Shown: piece by piece, positions 1 through 7,336 of the stretch | Numbering within the stretch: the first letter of the stretch is position 1 | Layout: each line of letters starts with the position of its first letter | Assembly (NCBI GenBank): GCA_031264885.1 | Contig: JAISDM010000224.1 | Span: forward strand, 1 to 18,791 | Direction: 5' to 3' | DNA length: 18,791 nt | Source: Peptococcaceae bacterium | GTDB lineage: Bacteria > Bacillota > Peptococcia > DRI-13 > UBA5745 | Translations under genes and position numbers: made by a program | Notes under the pieces: model-generated | What the model was told of the DNA's origin: nothing | The model's input: only the letters and a program-made list of their open reading frames with translations | The model's database searches: none

Positions 1-107
1 CCCCACGTGGGCCCCCCCCCACAAATTTATAAATCCCCCGGGGGGGTTTTAAAAAACCCCGCGTCACCCACCCCTTATTTTTTTTTAACCCCGCGCGCGT
101 CTTCAAA
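1..107. other. Low-complexity terminal sequence downstream of truA, possible contig-end artefact
   Basis: No gene is visible here. The stretch is made of homopolymer runs (nine C at 12-20, seven G at 40-46, ten T at 77-86) and short perfect palindromes: CCCACGTGGG at 2-11, ATTTATAAAT at 25-34 and CCCCCGGGGG at 35-44. A GGGGTTTT/AAAACCCC inverted repeat lies at 43-60. Its composition is unlike the adjoining truA gene. In related genomes rplM and rpsI often follow truA, but nothing of them appears. Poor consensus at an assembly end is the likeliest explanation. A G/C-rich terminator region is possible but not supported by a convincing stem followed by a T tract. Confidence 0.6.
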
Positions 108-854
108 TTAATACTGCACCTGCCACAGAAAAAGGCCCTGGGGCGGCAGTGTCTTGCCCGCCAGCGCGCGCTTCTTCGACAGAATCAGCTCCGGAATGCT
201 GTCCGGCGCTCTTTTTTTTGTTCCGACCTCCAGCAAGGTTCCCCCGATGATCCGCACCATGTTCCATAGGAAGCCGTTTCCGCCGACGGTCAGGACCAGC
301 AGCGGGCCTTTCGCGCGGATTTGCATCCGCCAGACGGTCCGCGTGTAATCCCTCATGGGAACGGCGGGATCCTTGGCGCAGAAGCCCTCGAAGTCATGCG
401 CGCCCAGGAAATGCGCCGCGCCCCGCCTCATGGCCTCCACATCCAGAGACTCCGGCACATGACAGGCGTAGTGCCTGAAAAAGGGGTTCATCCCTCTGTG
501 GCAATAGAAAAAATACCGGTAAATTTTGCCCTTCGCGTCGAAACGCGCGTGGAAATCCTCCGGCTGGAGCCGGGAATCCCGCACCACAATGTCGCGGGGC
601 AGCCGGGCGCGCGCGGCGTAGACATACCGGTCGGGGGGGATCGCGCTGCCGGTGTGGAAATTGACCACCTGCCCCAGAGCGTGGACGCCCGCGTCGGTAC
701 GGCCGGCGCCCGTCACCTGAACCTCATCCCCGGTCAGAGCGGTCAGGGCTTTTTCCAGACATTCCTGCACGGTGGCAAGCCCCGTTCCCCGCTGGGACTG
801 GAAGCCGTGATAACAGGTTCCGTCATAAGCGACGCGCAATCTGATATTAGCCAT
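108..854 (-). CDS. truA: tRNA pseudouridine(38-40) synthase TruA
   Basis: This 248-residue protein converts uridines 38-40 in the anticodon arm of many tRNAs to pseudouridine, which stabilises decoding. The catalytic aspartate sits in the family motif GRTDAGVHA (D54), preceded by the N-terminal YDGTCYHGFQ segment. The C-terminal half carries the conserved FLWNMVRIIGGTLLEVG block. The length is normal for bacterial TruA and the protein looks complete. Its ATG lies inside the end of ecfT (8-nt overlap), so it is probably translationally coupled as the last gene of the run. The ecfT-truA order is common in Firmicutes. Confidence 0.97.
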   Translation of the reverse strand: MANIRLRVAYDGTCYHGFQSQRGTGLATVQECLEKALTALTGDEVQVTGAGRTDAGVHALGQVVNFHTGSAIPPDRYVYAARARLPRDIVVRDSRLQPEDFHARFDAKGKIYRYFFYCHRGMNPFFRHYACHVPESLDVEAMRRGAAHFLGAHDFEGFCAKDPAVPMRDYTRTVWRMQIRAKGPLLVLTVGGNGFLWNMVRIIGGTLLEVGTKKRAPDSIPELILSKKRALAGKTLPPQGLFLWQVQY

Positions 855-1635
855 AATAGACGCACACCGCCAAAAAAGCCGCGGACAGAATCAAGGCGGC
901 CACATCCATTCCGCCCATCCGCAGCGCCCTCAGCCTCGTCCGGTTCTGTCCGCCCCGGTAGCAGCGCGCTTCCATAGCCATCGCCAATTCATCCGCCCTG
1001 CGAAAGGCGCTCAGGAACAGGGGCACCAGCAGGGGAATCAGGCTCTTGGCCTTGCGGATGAGATTCCCCGAATCAAATTCAGCGCCCCGGGCCATCTGCG
1101 CCTTCATGATTTTATCGGTTTCCTCAATTAAAGTGGGAATGAACCGCAAGGCGATGGTCATCATCATGGCCAGCTCATGGGCGAGGGGGATAAACACCGC
1201 CTTCATCAGATACTCCAGGCCGTCGGTGAGTACGATGGGCGTGGTGGTCAATGTCAGCAAAGATGTGACGCTGATCAAAAAAATCAGCCGCGCCGCCATC
1301 AATAAGCCTTGCTGAACGCCCGTCTCCGTAATTTGAAGAAATCTCCACTCCCACAGCACCGCTCCGCCCCGGGTCATAAAGAAATGCATCCCCATGGTGA
1401 ACAGCAAAATAAACCACAGAGGCTTGACGCCTTTTATAAACAGTTTGACCGGGATCCGGGACAGGCTCAGCAAGATCAAGGTATACGCGGTCACAAAGGC
1501 ATAACCCGTCAGGCTCTGAACCAGAAACAACCCGACCATGTACAGGAGCATCCCGATGATCTTGCTCCTGGGATCCAGTCTGTGGATCATGGAATCCCCC
1601 GGATAATATTGTCCGATGGTAATGTCTTTAAGCAT
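847..1635 (-). CDS. ecfT: ECF transporter transmembrane subunit EcfT
   Basis: This is the membrane-spanning coupling subunit of an energy-coupling factor transporter. It links the two ATPases to interchangeable substrate-binding S proteins for vitamins or metal ions. The 262-residue sequence has several hydrophobic segments (about 25-58, 73-87, 110-130, 150-168, 197-212, 243-261). It also has the two cytoplasmic coupling motifs that dock on the ATPases: ARG at 182-184 in QMARGAEF, and ARC at 223-225 in MEARCYRGG, where many homologues have ARG. The gene overlaps ecfA2 by 8 nt and truA by 8 nt. No S component is in the window, which suggests a group II (shared) module serving S proteins encoded elsewhere. 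Confidence 0.95.
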   Translation of the reverse strand: MLKDITIGQYYPGDSMIHRLDPRSKIIGMLLYMVGLFLVQSLTGYAFVTAYTLILLSLSRIPVKLFIKGVKPLWFILLFTMGMHFFMTRGGAVLWEWRFLQITETGVQQGLLMAARLIFLISVTSLLTLTTTPIVLTDGLEYLMKAVFIPLAHELAMMMTIALRFIPTLIEETDKIMKAQMARGAEFDSGNLIRKAKSLIPLLVPLFLSAFRRADELAMAMEARCYRGGQNRTRLRALRMGGMDVAALILSAAFLAVCVYYG

Positions 1636-2485
1636 CTCCGCCCCTCAATACCCTCGCGATTTCCCGGCGCGCTTCCTCAACCGTCAGAATGTCCGCCCGG
1701 ACTTTTAACCCTTTTGCCCGCAAATCCAGCATCAGCTTCATCACATGGGGCACGTCCAGCCCGATCCGCTCCAATTCCGCGTGATGAGCGAACACCTGGC
1801 CCGTAACGTCATTATAAACGATTTTACCCTGGCTGACCACGATCAAACGCTGAGCCGTCCGGGCCACGTCGTCCATGCTGTGAGTCACAAACACCACCGC
1901 CATGCCCTGCCGGTGTAAATCCCGTATCTGTTCCATGATCTCATCCCGGCCTCTGGGATCCAATCCCGCGGTGGGCTCGTCCAGAATCAAATAACGGGGA
2001 TCCATGGCCAGCACGCCGGCAATGGCGGCCCGGCGCTTCTCACCCCCGGACAGAACGAAGGGGGAAAGATCCTTATACTGCGCAAAGTCCAGCCTCACCA
2101 TTTCCATGGCGCGCCGGACTCGCTCACGCGTCTGATCCCCGTCCAGGCCCAAATTCACAGGGCCAAAGGCAATATCCTGATATACGGTTTCATCGAACAG
2201 CTGATGCTCGGGATATTGAAAAACCAACCCCACCTTTTGACGGATCCGCTTCAGCGTCCCCGGTTCGGCTGTGGTTTGCAAACCGTCAACCTCCACCGTT
2301 CCCGAATTCGGCTTCAGCAGTCCGTTGAAATGCTGAATCAGCGTTGATTTCCCGGATCCCGTATGCCCGATGATTCCAATAAACTCCCCTTCCCGGATCT
2401 CCAGGCTGATATCCGTCAGCGCCGGAACCTCATAAGGGGTTTGGGGCTGATAAGTATAGGACACATGCTCCAGTATTATGGACAT
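1628..2485 (-). CDS. ecfA2: ECF transporter ATP-binding subunit EcfA2 (A')
   Basis: This is the second ATPase of the ECF module, pairing with EcfA1 to drive uptake through EcfT. The 285 residues contain a full ABC cassette: Walker A GHTGSGKST (40-48), Q-loop Q90 in FQYPEHQLF, signature LSGGEKR (145-151), Walker B ending in D169-E170, and the switch histidine H202. All catalytic residues are intact. The C-terminal extension of about 80 residues is usual for EcfA proteins and contributes to the dimer. The start overlaps the end of ecfA1 by 10 nt. The A1/A2 assignment rests on gene order and on the YPEHQLF Q-loop typical of the second ATPase; distinguishing the two paralogues by eye is slightly less certain than the family call. 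Confidence 0.94.
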   Translation of the reverse strand: MSIILEHVSYTYQPQTPYEVPALTDISLEIREGEFIGIIGHTGSGKSTLIQHFNGLLKPNSGTVEVDGLQTTAEPGTLKRIRQKVGLVFQYPEHQLFDETVYQDIAFGPVNLGLDGDQTRERVRRAMEMVRLDFAQYKDLSPFVLSGGEKRRAAIAGVLAMDPRYLILDEPTAGLDPRGRDEIMEQIRDLHRQGMAVVFVTHSMDDVARTAQRLIVVSQGKIVYNDVTGQVFAHHAELERIGLDVPHVMKLMLDLRAKGLKVRADILTVEEARREIARVLRGGDA

Positions 2486-3300
2486 AAGGCCGCCACCATT
2501 TCTTCCACCGTCAAAATATCCTCCGCCAGGGTCACCCCTTCCTGACGCAGCTCATATGCCAGCTCTGTCATGGCGGGAACATCCAGCCCATGAGCTTTGA
2601 CGGCCTCAACTTGAGAAAAAACCTGTTTCGGCGTCCCTTCCATGACAATCCCGCCTTCTTCCATCACGACTATCCGGTCCGCGAAAACAGCTTCTTCCAT
2701 AATGTGTGTAATATGAACCACCGTCAGCCCCTCATCCCGGTTCAAATGCAGCAGGGTTTCCATGACTTCCCGCCTTCCCTGGGGATCCAGCATGGCGGTG
2801 GCCTCGTCCAGCACCAGCACCTGGGGCCGCATGGCCACAATGCCGGCAATGGCCACGCGCTGTTTCTGCCCGCCGGATAACAGATGCACCGCGCGGTTCT
2901 TGAACTCGCCCATATTCACGCTTTCCAGGGCTTCGTCCACGCGCCGCCGGATCAGCCCGGGCTCCAAACCGATGTTCTCCGGGCCGAAGGCTGTGTCCTC
3001 TTCCACCGATGAAGCGATCAGCTGATTGTCCGGATTCTGAAACACCATGCCTACCCGCTGGCGAATCTCCCAAATGTTCTTCGGGTCGGAGGTATCCAGG
3101 CCGTCCACCCAAACGGAGCCCTCCGCCGGCTGAAGGAGGGCGTTGAGATGCTTGGCTAAAGTGGATTTGCCGGATCCGTTATGTCCCAATACCGCCAGGA
3201 ACTCGCCCTTATTCAATTCAAGGGATATCCCCTTTAAAGCTTCTTTGACGCCTCCCTGAGGCGTTTGATACACGCAAGTCAAATCCTTCACCCGAATCAA
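2476..3300 (-). CDS. ecfA1: ECF transporter ATP-binding subunit EcfA1
   Basis: This is the first ATPase of the ECF transporter module, 274 residues. It has Walker A GHNGSGKST (39-47), Q-loop Q88 in FQNPDNQ, signature LSGGQKQ (141-147), Walker B ending in D165-E166, and H199. The FQNPDNQ form is characteristic of EcfA1/CbiO proteins. The start codon is TTG, preceded 8 nt upstream by GGAGGAGG, giving the expected N terminus MIRVKDLTCVYQ. It begins 44 nt after rplQ, which marks the switch from ribosomal to transport genes. The gap holds a 12-bp palindrome but no clear promoter or terminator, so co-transcription with the alpha cluster is likely. Confidence 0.95.
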   Translation of the reverse strand: MIRVKDLTCVYQTPQGGVKEALKGISLELNKGEFLAVLGHNGSGKSTLAKHLNALLQPAEGSVWVDGLDTSDPKNIWEIRQRVGMVFQNPDNQLIASSVEEDTAFGPENIGLEPGLIRRRVDEALESVNMGEFKNRAVHLLSGGQKQRVAIAGIVAMRPQVLVLDEATAMLDPQGRREVMETLLHLNRDEGLTVVHITHIMEEAVFADRIVVMEEGGIVMEGTPKQVFSQVEAVKAHGLDVPAMTELAYELRQEGVTLAEDILTVEEMVAALCP

Positions 3301-3316
3301 AGAAGCGTCCTCCTCC

Positions 3317-3328
3317 CAGGCGCGCCTG
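3317..3328. repeat. 12-bp perfect palindrome between rplQ and ecfA1
   Basis: CAGGCGCGCCTG is self-complementary and sits in the 44-nt gap at the boundary between the ribosomal genes and the ECF transporter genes, just upstream of the ecfA1 ribosome binding site. As RNA it could form only a 4-bp stem around a CGCG loop, and no T tract follows, so I do not call it a terminator. It may be chance. Confidence 0.4.
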
Positions 3329-3344
3329 TCACGAAGATATAGGC

Positions 3345-3683
3345 TCAGACCAGTTCGATCATCACCATCGGCGCGGCGTCTCCCTTGCGGTTCCCCAAAC
3401 GCACAATCCGGGTGTAGCCGCCCTGACGCTCCTCATATTTCGGGCCGACCTCATCAAACAACTGTTTCACCACAGCCTCGTCCACGATATACGCCAGCGC
3501 CTGACGGCGGGCGGCCAGATCCCCCTGCTTGCCCAGGGTGACCATTTTTTCCGCCACGCTCCGCAGCTCCTTGGCTCTGGCGGCGGTGGTCTGTATCCGG
3601 CCATGACGTATCAGGGACGTGGTCATGCTTCTAAGCATCGCCCGGCGCTGTCCGCTGTTCTTGTTCAGCTTCCTGTAATTCAC
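3345..3683 (-). CDS. rplQ: 50S ribosomal protein L17 (bL17)
   Basis: This is a large-subunit protein located near the exit-tunnel side of the 50S particle. The 112-residue sequence begins MNYRKLNKNSGQRRAMLRSM and carries the family block SLIRHGRIQTTAARAKE, followed by the usual C-terminal GGYTRIVRLGNRKGDAAPM segment. The start codon is GTG, with AGGAGG 7 nt upstream. It follows rpoA by 11 nt and is the last ribosomal gene of the alpha cluster, the standard bacterial position. It is slightly shorter than the Bacillus or E. coli proteins but complete. Confidence 0.98.
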   Translation of the reverse strand: MNYRKLNKNSGQRRAMLRSMTTSLIRHGRIQTTAARAKELRSVAEKMVTLGKQGDLAARRQALAYIVDEAVVKQLFDEVGPKYEERQGGYTRIVRLGNRKGDAAPMVMIELV

Positions 3684-3694
3684 TGGTCTTCCTC

Positions 3695-4642
3695 CTACTC
3701 ATCGTCTTTGCGCAAAGCCAAACCCAGGAAGGACAATTTTTCATCCACTTCTTCCAGGGATTTTTTTCCAAGGTTGCGTACTTTCATCATATCCTCTTCG
3801 GTTTTCATGATCAATTCGCCCACCGTGTTGATGCTGGCCCTTTTTAAGCAGTTGTAGGACCGGACCGATAAGTCCAGTTCCTCGATGCTCATATCCAGAA
3901 TCTTATCCCGTTCTTCTTCCTCTTTCACCACCATGATTTCCACATCGTGGACCTTCTCCGTCAAGCCGACAAATAATTTCAGGTGGTCGTGAAGAATCTT
4001 GGCCGACAGGCTCACGGCCTCGTCCGGCTCTATGGAACCGTTGGTCCAAACCTCCATGGTCAGCTTATCATAATCGGTAATTTGCCCGACGCGGGTTTCC
4101 GTTACATTATAATTGACTTTGGTCACCGGTGAGAATACCGAATCCACCGGAATGATCCCAATCACATGATCCTCTTTTTTGTTCCGCTCGGCGACGCGGT
4201 AGCCCCGCCCCGACTCCACCTGGAGCTCCATTCCAAGCCGGGCGCCTTCTTCCAAAGTGGCGATGTGCAGCTTGGGATTGAGTATCTCCACGCTGCTGTT
4301 CTTGACAATATCCTCGGCGGTCAGTTCCCCCGGTCCTTCCGCGTCCACCCTCAAGACCTGCTGTTCATCGCCATATATCTTCAGCGCCATCATCTTCAAA
4401 TTGAGTATAATATCTGTCACGTCCTCCACTACGCCCACGATAGAAGAAAACTCATGGAGAACTCCGTCAATCTTTACCGTAGTCACAGAGGCCCCAGGCA
4501 GCGACGACAGCAGCACGCGCCGGAGGGAATTGCCCAACGTCACGCCATAGCCCCTTTCCAGGGGTTCTACCACATAACGGGCGTAAGTCCGTTCTTCGTT
4601 CTGCTCCACACATTCGATCCTGGGCTTCTCAATTTCTATCAT
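3695..4642 (-). CDS. rpoA: DNA-directed RNA polymerase subunit alpha
   Basis: This is the alpha subunit that dimerises to seed RNA polymerase assembly and contacts promoter DNA and regulators through its C-terminal domain. The N-terminal assembly domain (about residues 1-225) has the typical RYVVEPLERGYGVTLGNSLRR and LLSSLPGASVT blocks. A linker leads to a helix-hairpin-helix C-terminal domain (about 245-310) with LSVRSYNCLKR, which includes the DNA-contacting arginine, and the NLGKKSLEEV segment. I chose the ATG at 4640-4642 (315 residues, MIEIEKPRIE) because AGGAGG lies 6 nt upstream. An in-frame ATG at 4657 has its coding inside that Shine-Dalgarno and would add five residues. Confidence 0.98.
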   Translation of the reverse strand: MIEIEKPRIECVEQNEERTYARYVVEPLERGYGVTLGNSLRRVLLSSLPGASVTTVKIDGVLHEFSSIVGVVEDVTDIILNLKMMALKIYGDEQQVLRVDAEGPGELTAEDIVKNSSVEILNPKLHIATLEEGARLGMELQVESGRGYRVAERNKKEDHVIGIIPVDSVFSPVTKVNYNVTETRVGQITDYDKLTMEVWTNGSIEPDEAVSLSAKILHDHLKLFVGLTEKVHDVEIMVVKEEEERDKILDMSIEELDLSVRSYNCLKRASINTVGELIMKTEEDMMKVRNLGKKSLEEVDEKLSFLGLALRKDDE

Positions 4643-4648
4643 CAGCGA

Positions 4649-4654
4649 CCTCCT
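4649..4654 (-). promoter_or_regulatory. rpoA ribosome binding site
   Basis: AGGAGG on the minus strand lies 6 nt before the ATG at 4640-4642. It decides that start over the in-frame ATG at 4655-4657, which lies immediately upstream of it. Confidence 0.85.
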
Positions 4655-4667
4655 CATCCAATAAAAA

Positions 4668-4709
4668 CCAGATATTTCGGCCTCAATACCACATTCCTTA
4701 ACTATCTGG
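4668..4709 (-). promoter_or_regulatory. Stem-loop plus T tract spanning the rpsD stop, possible weak attenuator
   Basis: Read along the transcript, CCAGATA (4709-4703) and TATCTGG (4674-4668) form a perfect 7-bp inverted repeat around a 28-nt loop that includes the rpsD stop codon. TTTTTATT follows the second arm. A stem followed by a U run resembles an intrinsic terminator or attenuator. The stem is AT-rich and the loop is long, so any termination would be weak. It lies at the junction where ribosomal protein and RNA polymerase expression could be separated. Confidence 0.3.
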
Positions 4710-5328
4710 AATACAACTCAACGATCAAATGTTCCTGCACGGAAACATCAATTTGATCCCTGACAGGCATCGCGACCACATTGCCGACCATCTGCTCCGC
4801 GTCGGAGGACAGCCAGGCCGGAAGCAGCCTTGTGGCGGCCAATTCTTTGATCTGCTTGATTTTTTCGGATTCCCTGCTTTTCTCTTTGACACTGATGACA
4901 TCCCCCACTTTGACCAATATGGAAGGGATATTCGCTTTATGCCCATTCAAAGTGAAATGATTATGCCGGACCAACTGTCTCGCTTCCGCTCTGGAATTGG
5001 CGAACCCGAGCCGGTAAACCACATTGTCCAGTCTGCGTTCCAAAAGGGTCAGCAAGTTCTCGCCGGTAACCCCTTTCTGACGGTCCGCTTTTTTAAAATA
5101 CAAACCGAACTGTTTCTCCATCAAACCGTAAATACGGCGGGCTTTCTGTTTTTCTCTCAATTGTGTGCCGTATTCGGTAACTTTCTTCCGTCCTTGCCCA
5201 TGCTGACCGGGAATCGGGCGTCCGCGCTCTATGGCGCACTTACCCGTATAGCAGCGATCCCCTTTCAAAAACAGCTTGCTTCCCTCGCGGCGGCACAGCC
5301 GGCAAACAGGACCTGTATATCTCGCCAT
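4702..5328 (-). CDS. rpsD: 30S ribosomal protein S4 (uS4), zinc-binding form
   Basis: This is a primary 16S rRNA-binding assembly protein of the 30S subunit, 208 residues. The N terminus has four cysteines, C9, C12, C26 and C31, the C+ zinc-binding arrangement. Further on comes the conserved ERRLDNVVYRLGFANSRAEARQLV S4 domain (about 96-120), then VRHNHFTLNGHKANIPS. In E. coli, S4 represses its own operon; whether that applies here is unknown. Its position between rpsK and rpoA is typical of Clostridia and many other bacteria but not of Bacillus, where rpsD is elsewhere. Confidence 0.98.
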   Translation of the reverse strand: MARYTGPVCRLCRREGSKLFLKGDRCYTGKCAIERGRPIPGQHGQGRKKVTEYGTQLREKQKARRIYGLMEKQFGLYFKKADRQKGVTGENLLTLLERRLDNVVYRLGFANSRAEARQLVRHNHFTLNGHKANIPSILVKVGDVISVKEKSRESEKIKQIKELAATRLLPAWLSSDAEQMVGNVVAMPVRDQIDVSVQEHLIVELYSR

Positions 5329-5343
5329 TAAACTTATCCCTCC

Positions 5344-5739
5344 TCAGACTCTTCTGCGCTTTGGCGGACGGCATCCGTTATGAGGAATCGGCGTCACATC
5401 CTTAATGACGCTCACCTCAAGGCCGGACGCCTGAAGGGAACGGATCGCCGCTTCCCGTCCTGAACCGGGGCCCTTGACAAAGCACTCTACTTCCCGCATT
5501 CCATGCTCCATAGCCGCTTTCGCCGCTTTTTCCGCCGCCAGCTGAGCGGCGAAGGGCGTACTCTTCCTGGAACCTTTGAATCCCATTCCACCGGAGCTTG
5601 CCCAGGATATGGCGTTGCCCGCGGGATCCGTGATGGTCACGATGGTATTGTTAAAGGTTGACTGTATATGCGCGACGCCCCGTTCGATGTTTTTGCGCTC
5701 ACGCCGCTTGACCCGCCCCGCTGTATTTCTCTTTGGCAT
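5344..5739 (-). CDS. rpsK: 30S ribosomal protein S11 (uS11)
   Basis: This is a platform protein of the 30S subunit that binds near the 3' end of 16S rRNA around the decoding site. The 131 residues contain the family segments GVAHIQSTFNNTIVTITD, SSGGMGFKGSRKSTPFAAQ and the C-terminal DVTPIPHNGCRPPKRRRV. The length matches Bacillus S11. It starts with ATG 21 nt after rpsM and ends 15 nt before rpsD. No irregularity is seen. Confidence 0.98.
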   Translation of the reverse strand: MPKRNTAGRVKRRERKNIERGVAHIQSTFNNTIVTITDPAGNAISWASSGGMGFKGSRKSTPFAAQLAAEKAAKAAMEHGMREVECFVKGPGSGREAAIRSLQASGLEVSVIKDVTPIPHNGCRPPKRRRV

Positions 5740-5760
5740 TTAAACTGCACTCCCCCCTGA

Positions 5761-6132
5761 TTATTTCTTTTTTCTTCCGGAAACGGTACGGCTGGGCCCT
5801 TTCCTGGTCCTGGCGTTGGTCTTGGTCCGCTGCCCGCGCACCGGCAAGCCCCTGCGGTGGCGCAAGCCCCGATAGCAGCCGATTTCCATCAAACGTTTGA
5901 TATTGAGCGAAATCTCTCTTCTCAGATCTCCCTCAACCTTGCAGTCTTTATCTATAATGTCACGAAGCCGGATCACTTCTTCTTCCGTGAGATCCCTGAC
6001 CCGTGTGTCGGGATTGACTCCCGTCTTCAGCAAAATGGTCCGGGCGGTTGTTTTTCCGATGCCATAAATATAGGTCAGGCCGATTTCCACCCGTTTTTCT
6101 CTGGGCAAGTCAATGCCCGCGATTCTCGCCAT
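5761..6132 (-). CDS. rpsM: 30S ribosomal protein S13 (uS13)
   Basis: This is a 30S head protein whose C-terminal tail contacts P-site tRNA and which bridges to the 50S subunit. The 123 residues begin MARIAGIDLPREKRVEIGLTY and include the helix-two-turn-helix region YGIGKTTARTIL. The basic tail RGLRHRRGLPVRGQRTKTNART ends in a lysine-rich terminus. The length is normal. It follows rpmJ by 44 nt, as in most Firmicutes alpha clusters. Confidence 0.98.
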   Translation of the reverse strand: MARIAGIDLPREKRVEIGLTYIYGIGKTTARTILLKTGVNPDTRVRDLTEEEVIRLRDIIDKDCKVEGDLRREISLNIKRLMEIGCYRGLRHRRGLPVRGQRTKTNARTRKGPSRTVSGRKKK

Positions 6133-6176
6133 GAGCTGCCTCCTCTTTTATAAATTCCCCATAACCCACTAAAAAA

Positions 6177-6290
6177 CTATCCCTGTCTCTGCTTATGCTT
6201 CGGATTTTCACAAATCACTCTGACCCGGCCTTTGCGCTTGATGATCTTGCATTTCTCACACATGGCCTTCACAGACGGTCTGACTTTCAT
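6177..6290 (-). CDS. rpmJ: 50S ribosomal protein L36 (bL36), zinc-binding form
   Basis: This is the smallest 50S protein, 37 residues, which helps fold 23S rRNA near the factor-binding region. I found it by translating the gap between infA and rpsM. It starts MKVRPSVKAMCEKCKIIKRK and ends NPKHKQRQG followed by TAG. Zinc ligands C11, C14, C27 and H32 are all present, making this the C+ form that some bacteria replace under zinc starvation. AAAGGAGG at 6298-6305 lies 7 nt before the ATG. The position between infA and rpsM is the canonical one. Confidence 0.98.
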   Translation of the reverse strand: MKVRPSVKAMCEKCKIIKRKGRVRVICENPKHKQRQG

Positions 6291-6344
6291 TGCCGCGCCT
6301 CCTTTATCGACTCCCTTATCGGCTCCGCTTTCCGCCGCTTCTCA

Positions 6345-6563
6345 TCATTTGAAACGATACGTAATCCGTCCCCGCGATAAATCATACGGGGATAACTCCA
6401 CCGTCACCCGGTCTCCAGGCAAAATCCGGATAAAATTCATGCGTATCTTGCCCGACACATGCGCAAGCACCTTATGCCCGTTGGCTAATTCTACCCAAAA
6501 CATCGCGTTTGGAAGGGGCTCCAGGACAGTGCCCTCTACTTCAATGACATCCTGTTTAGACAT
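6345..6563 (-). CDS. infA: Translation initiation factor IF-1
   Basis: IF-1 binds the ribosomal A site during initiation and works with IF-2 and IF-3. The 72-residue protein is a single S1/OB-fold domain. It begins MSKQDVIEVEGTVLEPLPNA and contains GHKVLAHVSGKIRMNFIRILPGD and the C-terminal ELSPYDLSRGRITYR. The length equals that of most bacterial IF-1. It lies 17 nt after map and 54 nt before rpmJ. In several Firmicutes a small KOW-domain gene sits between map and infA; here there is no room for one. Confidence 0.98.
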   Translation of the reverse strand: MSKQDVIEVEGTVLEPLPNAMFWVELANGHKVLAHVSGKIRMNFIRILPGDRVTVELSPYDLSRGRITYRFK

Positions 6564-6580
6564 GGTATACTAAACTCCTT

Positions 6581-7336
6581 TCAACCGTCAAGTTGAGTTA
6601 ATATCCAAGGACCCTGTTCCGTTATGGCGATGCTGTGTTCGAAATGAGCCGACCTTGCTCCATCCTTGGTAACGACGGTCCATTTGTCCGCCAGAACCTT
6701 CACTTCATATGTGCCTATGTTCACCATAGGCTCAATGGCCAGAGACATGCCCCGCCTCAGCCGCGGGCCTCGCCCCGACTTTCCGTAGTTGGGTATCTGA
6801 GGCTCTTCATGCATGGTCGTACCGACGCCGTGCCCCACATAATCCCTCACCACCGAAAAGCCTTTGCTCTCCACGTAAGTCTGAATCGCGTGAGAAATAT
6901 CGGACAGGCGATTCCCGATCACCGCCTGCTCAATGCCCTTCGTCAGCGCTTCCCGCGTCACTTCCAGCAAACGCGCGCTGTCCGCGTCTATTTCGCCGAT
7001 GGGCAGCGTCACCGCCGCGTCGCCCACGTAGCCGTTGACGATGGCCCCCACGTCGATACTGATAATATCTCCAGATTTTACCTGTCTTAAACGGCTGGGG
7101 ATCCCGTGGATCACTTCCTCATTGACGGACGCGCATATGTTGCCCGGGAAACCGTTGTAGTCCTTGAACGCGGGCACACCGTGACGCTTCCGGATGAACG
7201 CGGTGGCGATCCGTTCCAATTCCCCCGTGGTCACTCCCGGCGCCGCCGCTTCCGACACCGCCCGTATCGCGCCTGCCACGACCTGACCCGCCGTGTAGAG
7301 CATCTCCAGTTCCCGCGCGGATTTACAAATAATCAT
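6581..7336 (-). CDS. map: Methionine aminopeptidase, type I
   Basis: This enzyme removes the initiator methionine from nascent proteins whose second residue is small, acting after peptide deformylase. The 251 residues form one pita-bread domain with the complete metal-binding set: D95, D106, H169, E202 and E233, plus substrate-site H77. Characteristic blocks are NEEVIHGIPS, GDIISIDVGAIVNGYVGDAA and GHGVGTTMHEEPQIPN. No N-terminal zinc-finger or linker extension is present, so it is the short type Ia form. The ATG overlaps the adk stop by 4 nt (ATGA), a standard sign of translational coupling. Confidence 0.97.
   Translation of the reverse strand: MIICKSARELEMLYTAGQVVAGAIRAVSEAAAPGVTTGELERIATAFIRKRHGVPAFKDYNGFPGNICASVNEEVIHGIPSRLRQVKSGDIISIDVGAIVNGYVGDAAVTLPIGEIDADSARLLEVTREALTKGIEQAVIGNRLSDISHAIQTYVESKGFSVVRDYVGHGVGTTMHEEPQIPNYGKSGRGPRLRRGMSLAIEPMVNIGTYEVKVLADKWTVVTKDGARSAHFEHSIAITEQGPWILTQLDG

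Noticed and set aside
223..225. Macrolide-resistance-type changes in L4 and L22 (looked for in rplD and rplV)
   Set aside because: The tunnel-loop sequences of both proteins look wild type, with no insertion or deletion by eye. The coordinates here are only a placeholder; the genes are at 16885-17514 and 14970-15323.
321..977. Plus-strand open frame of 218 codons
   Set aside because: It runs antisense through truA and the end of ecfT, has no recognisable domain and has a composition expected of a mirror frame of GC-rich coding DNA.
6564..6580. Small KOW-domain gene expected between map and infA in some Firmicutes
   Set aside because: The gap is only 17 nt, so no gene fits.
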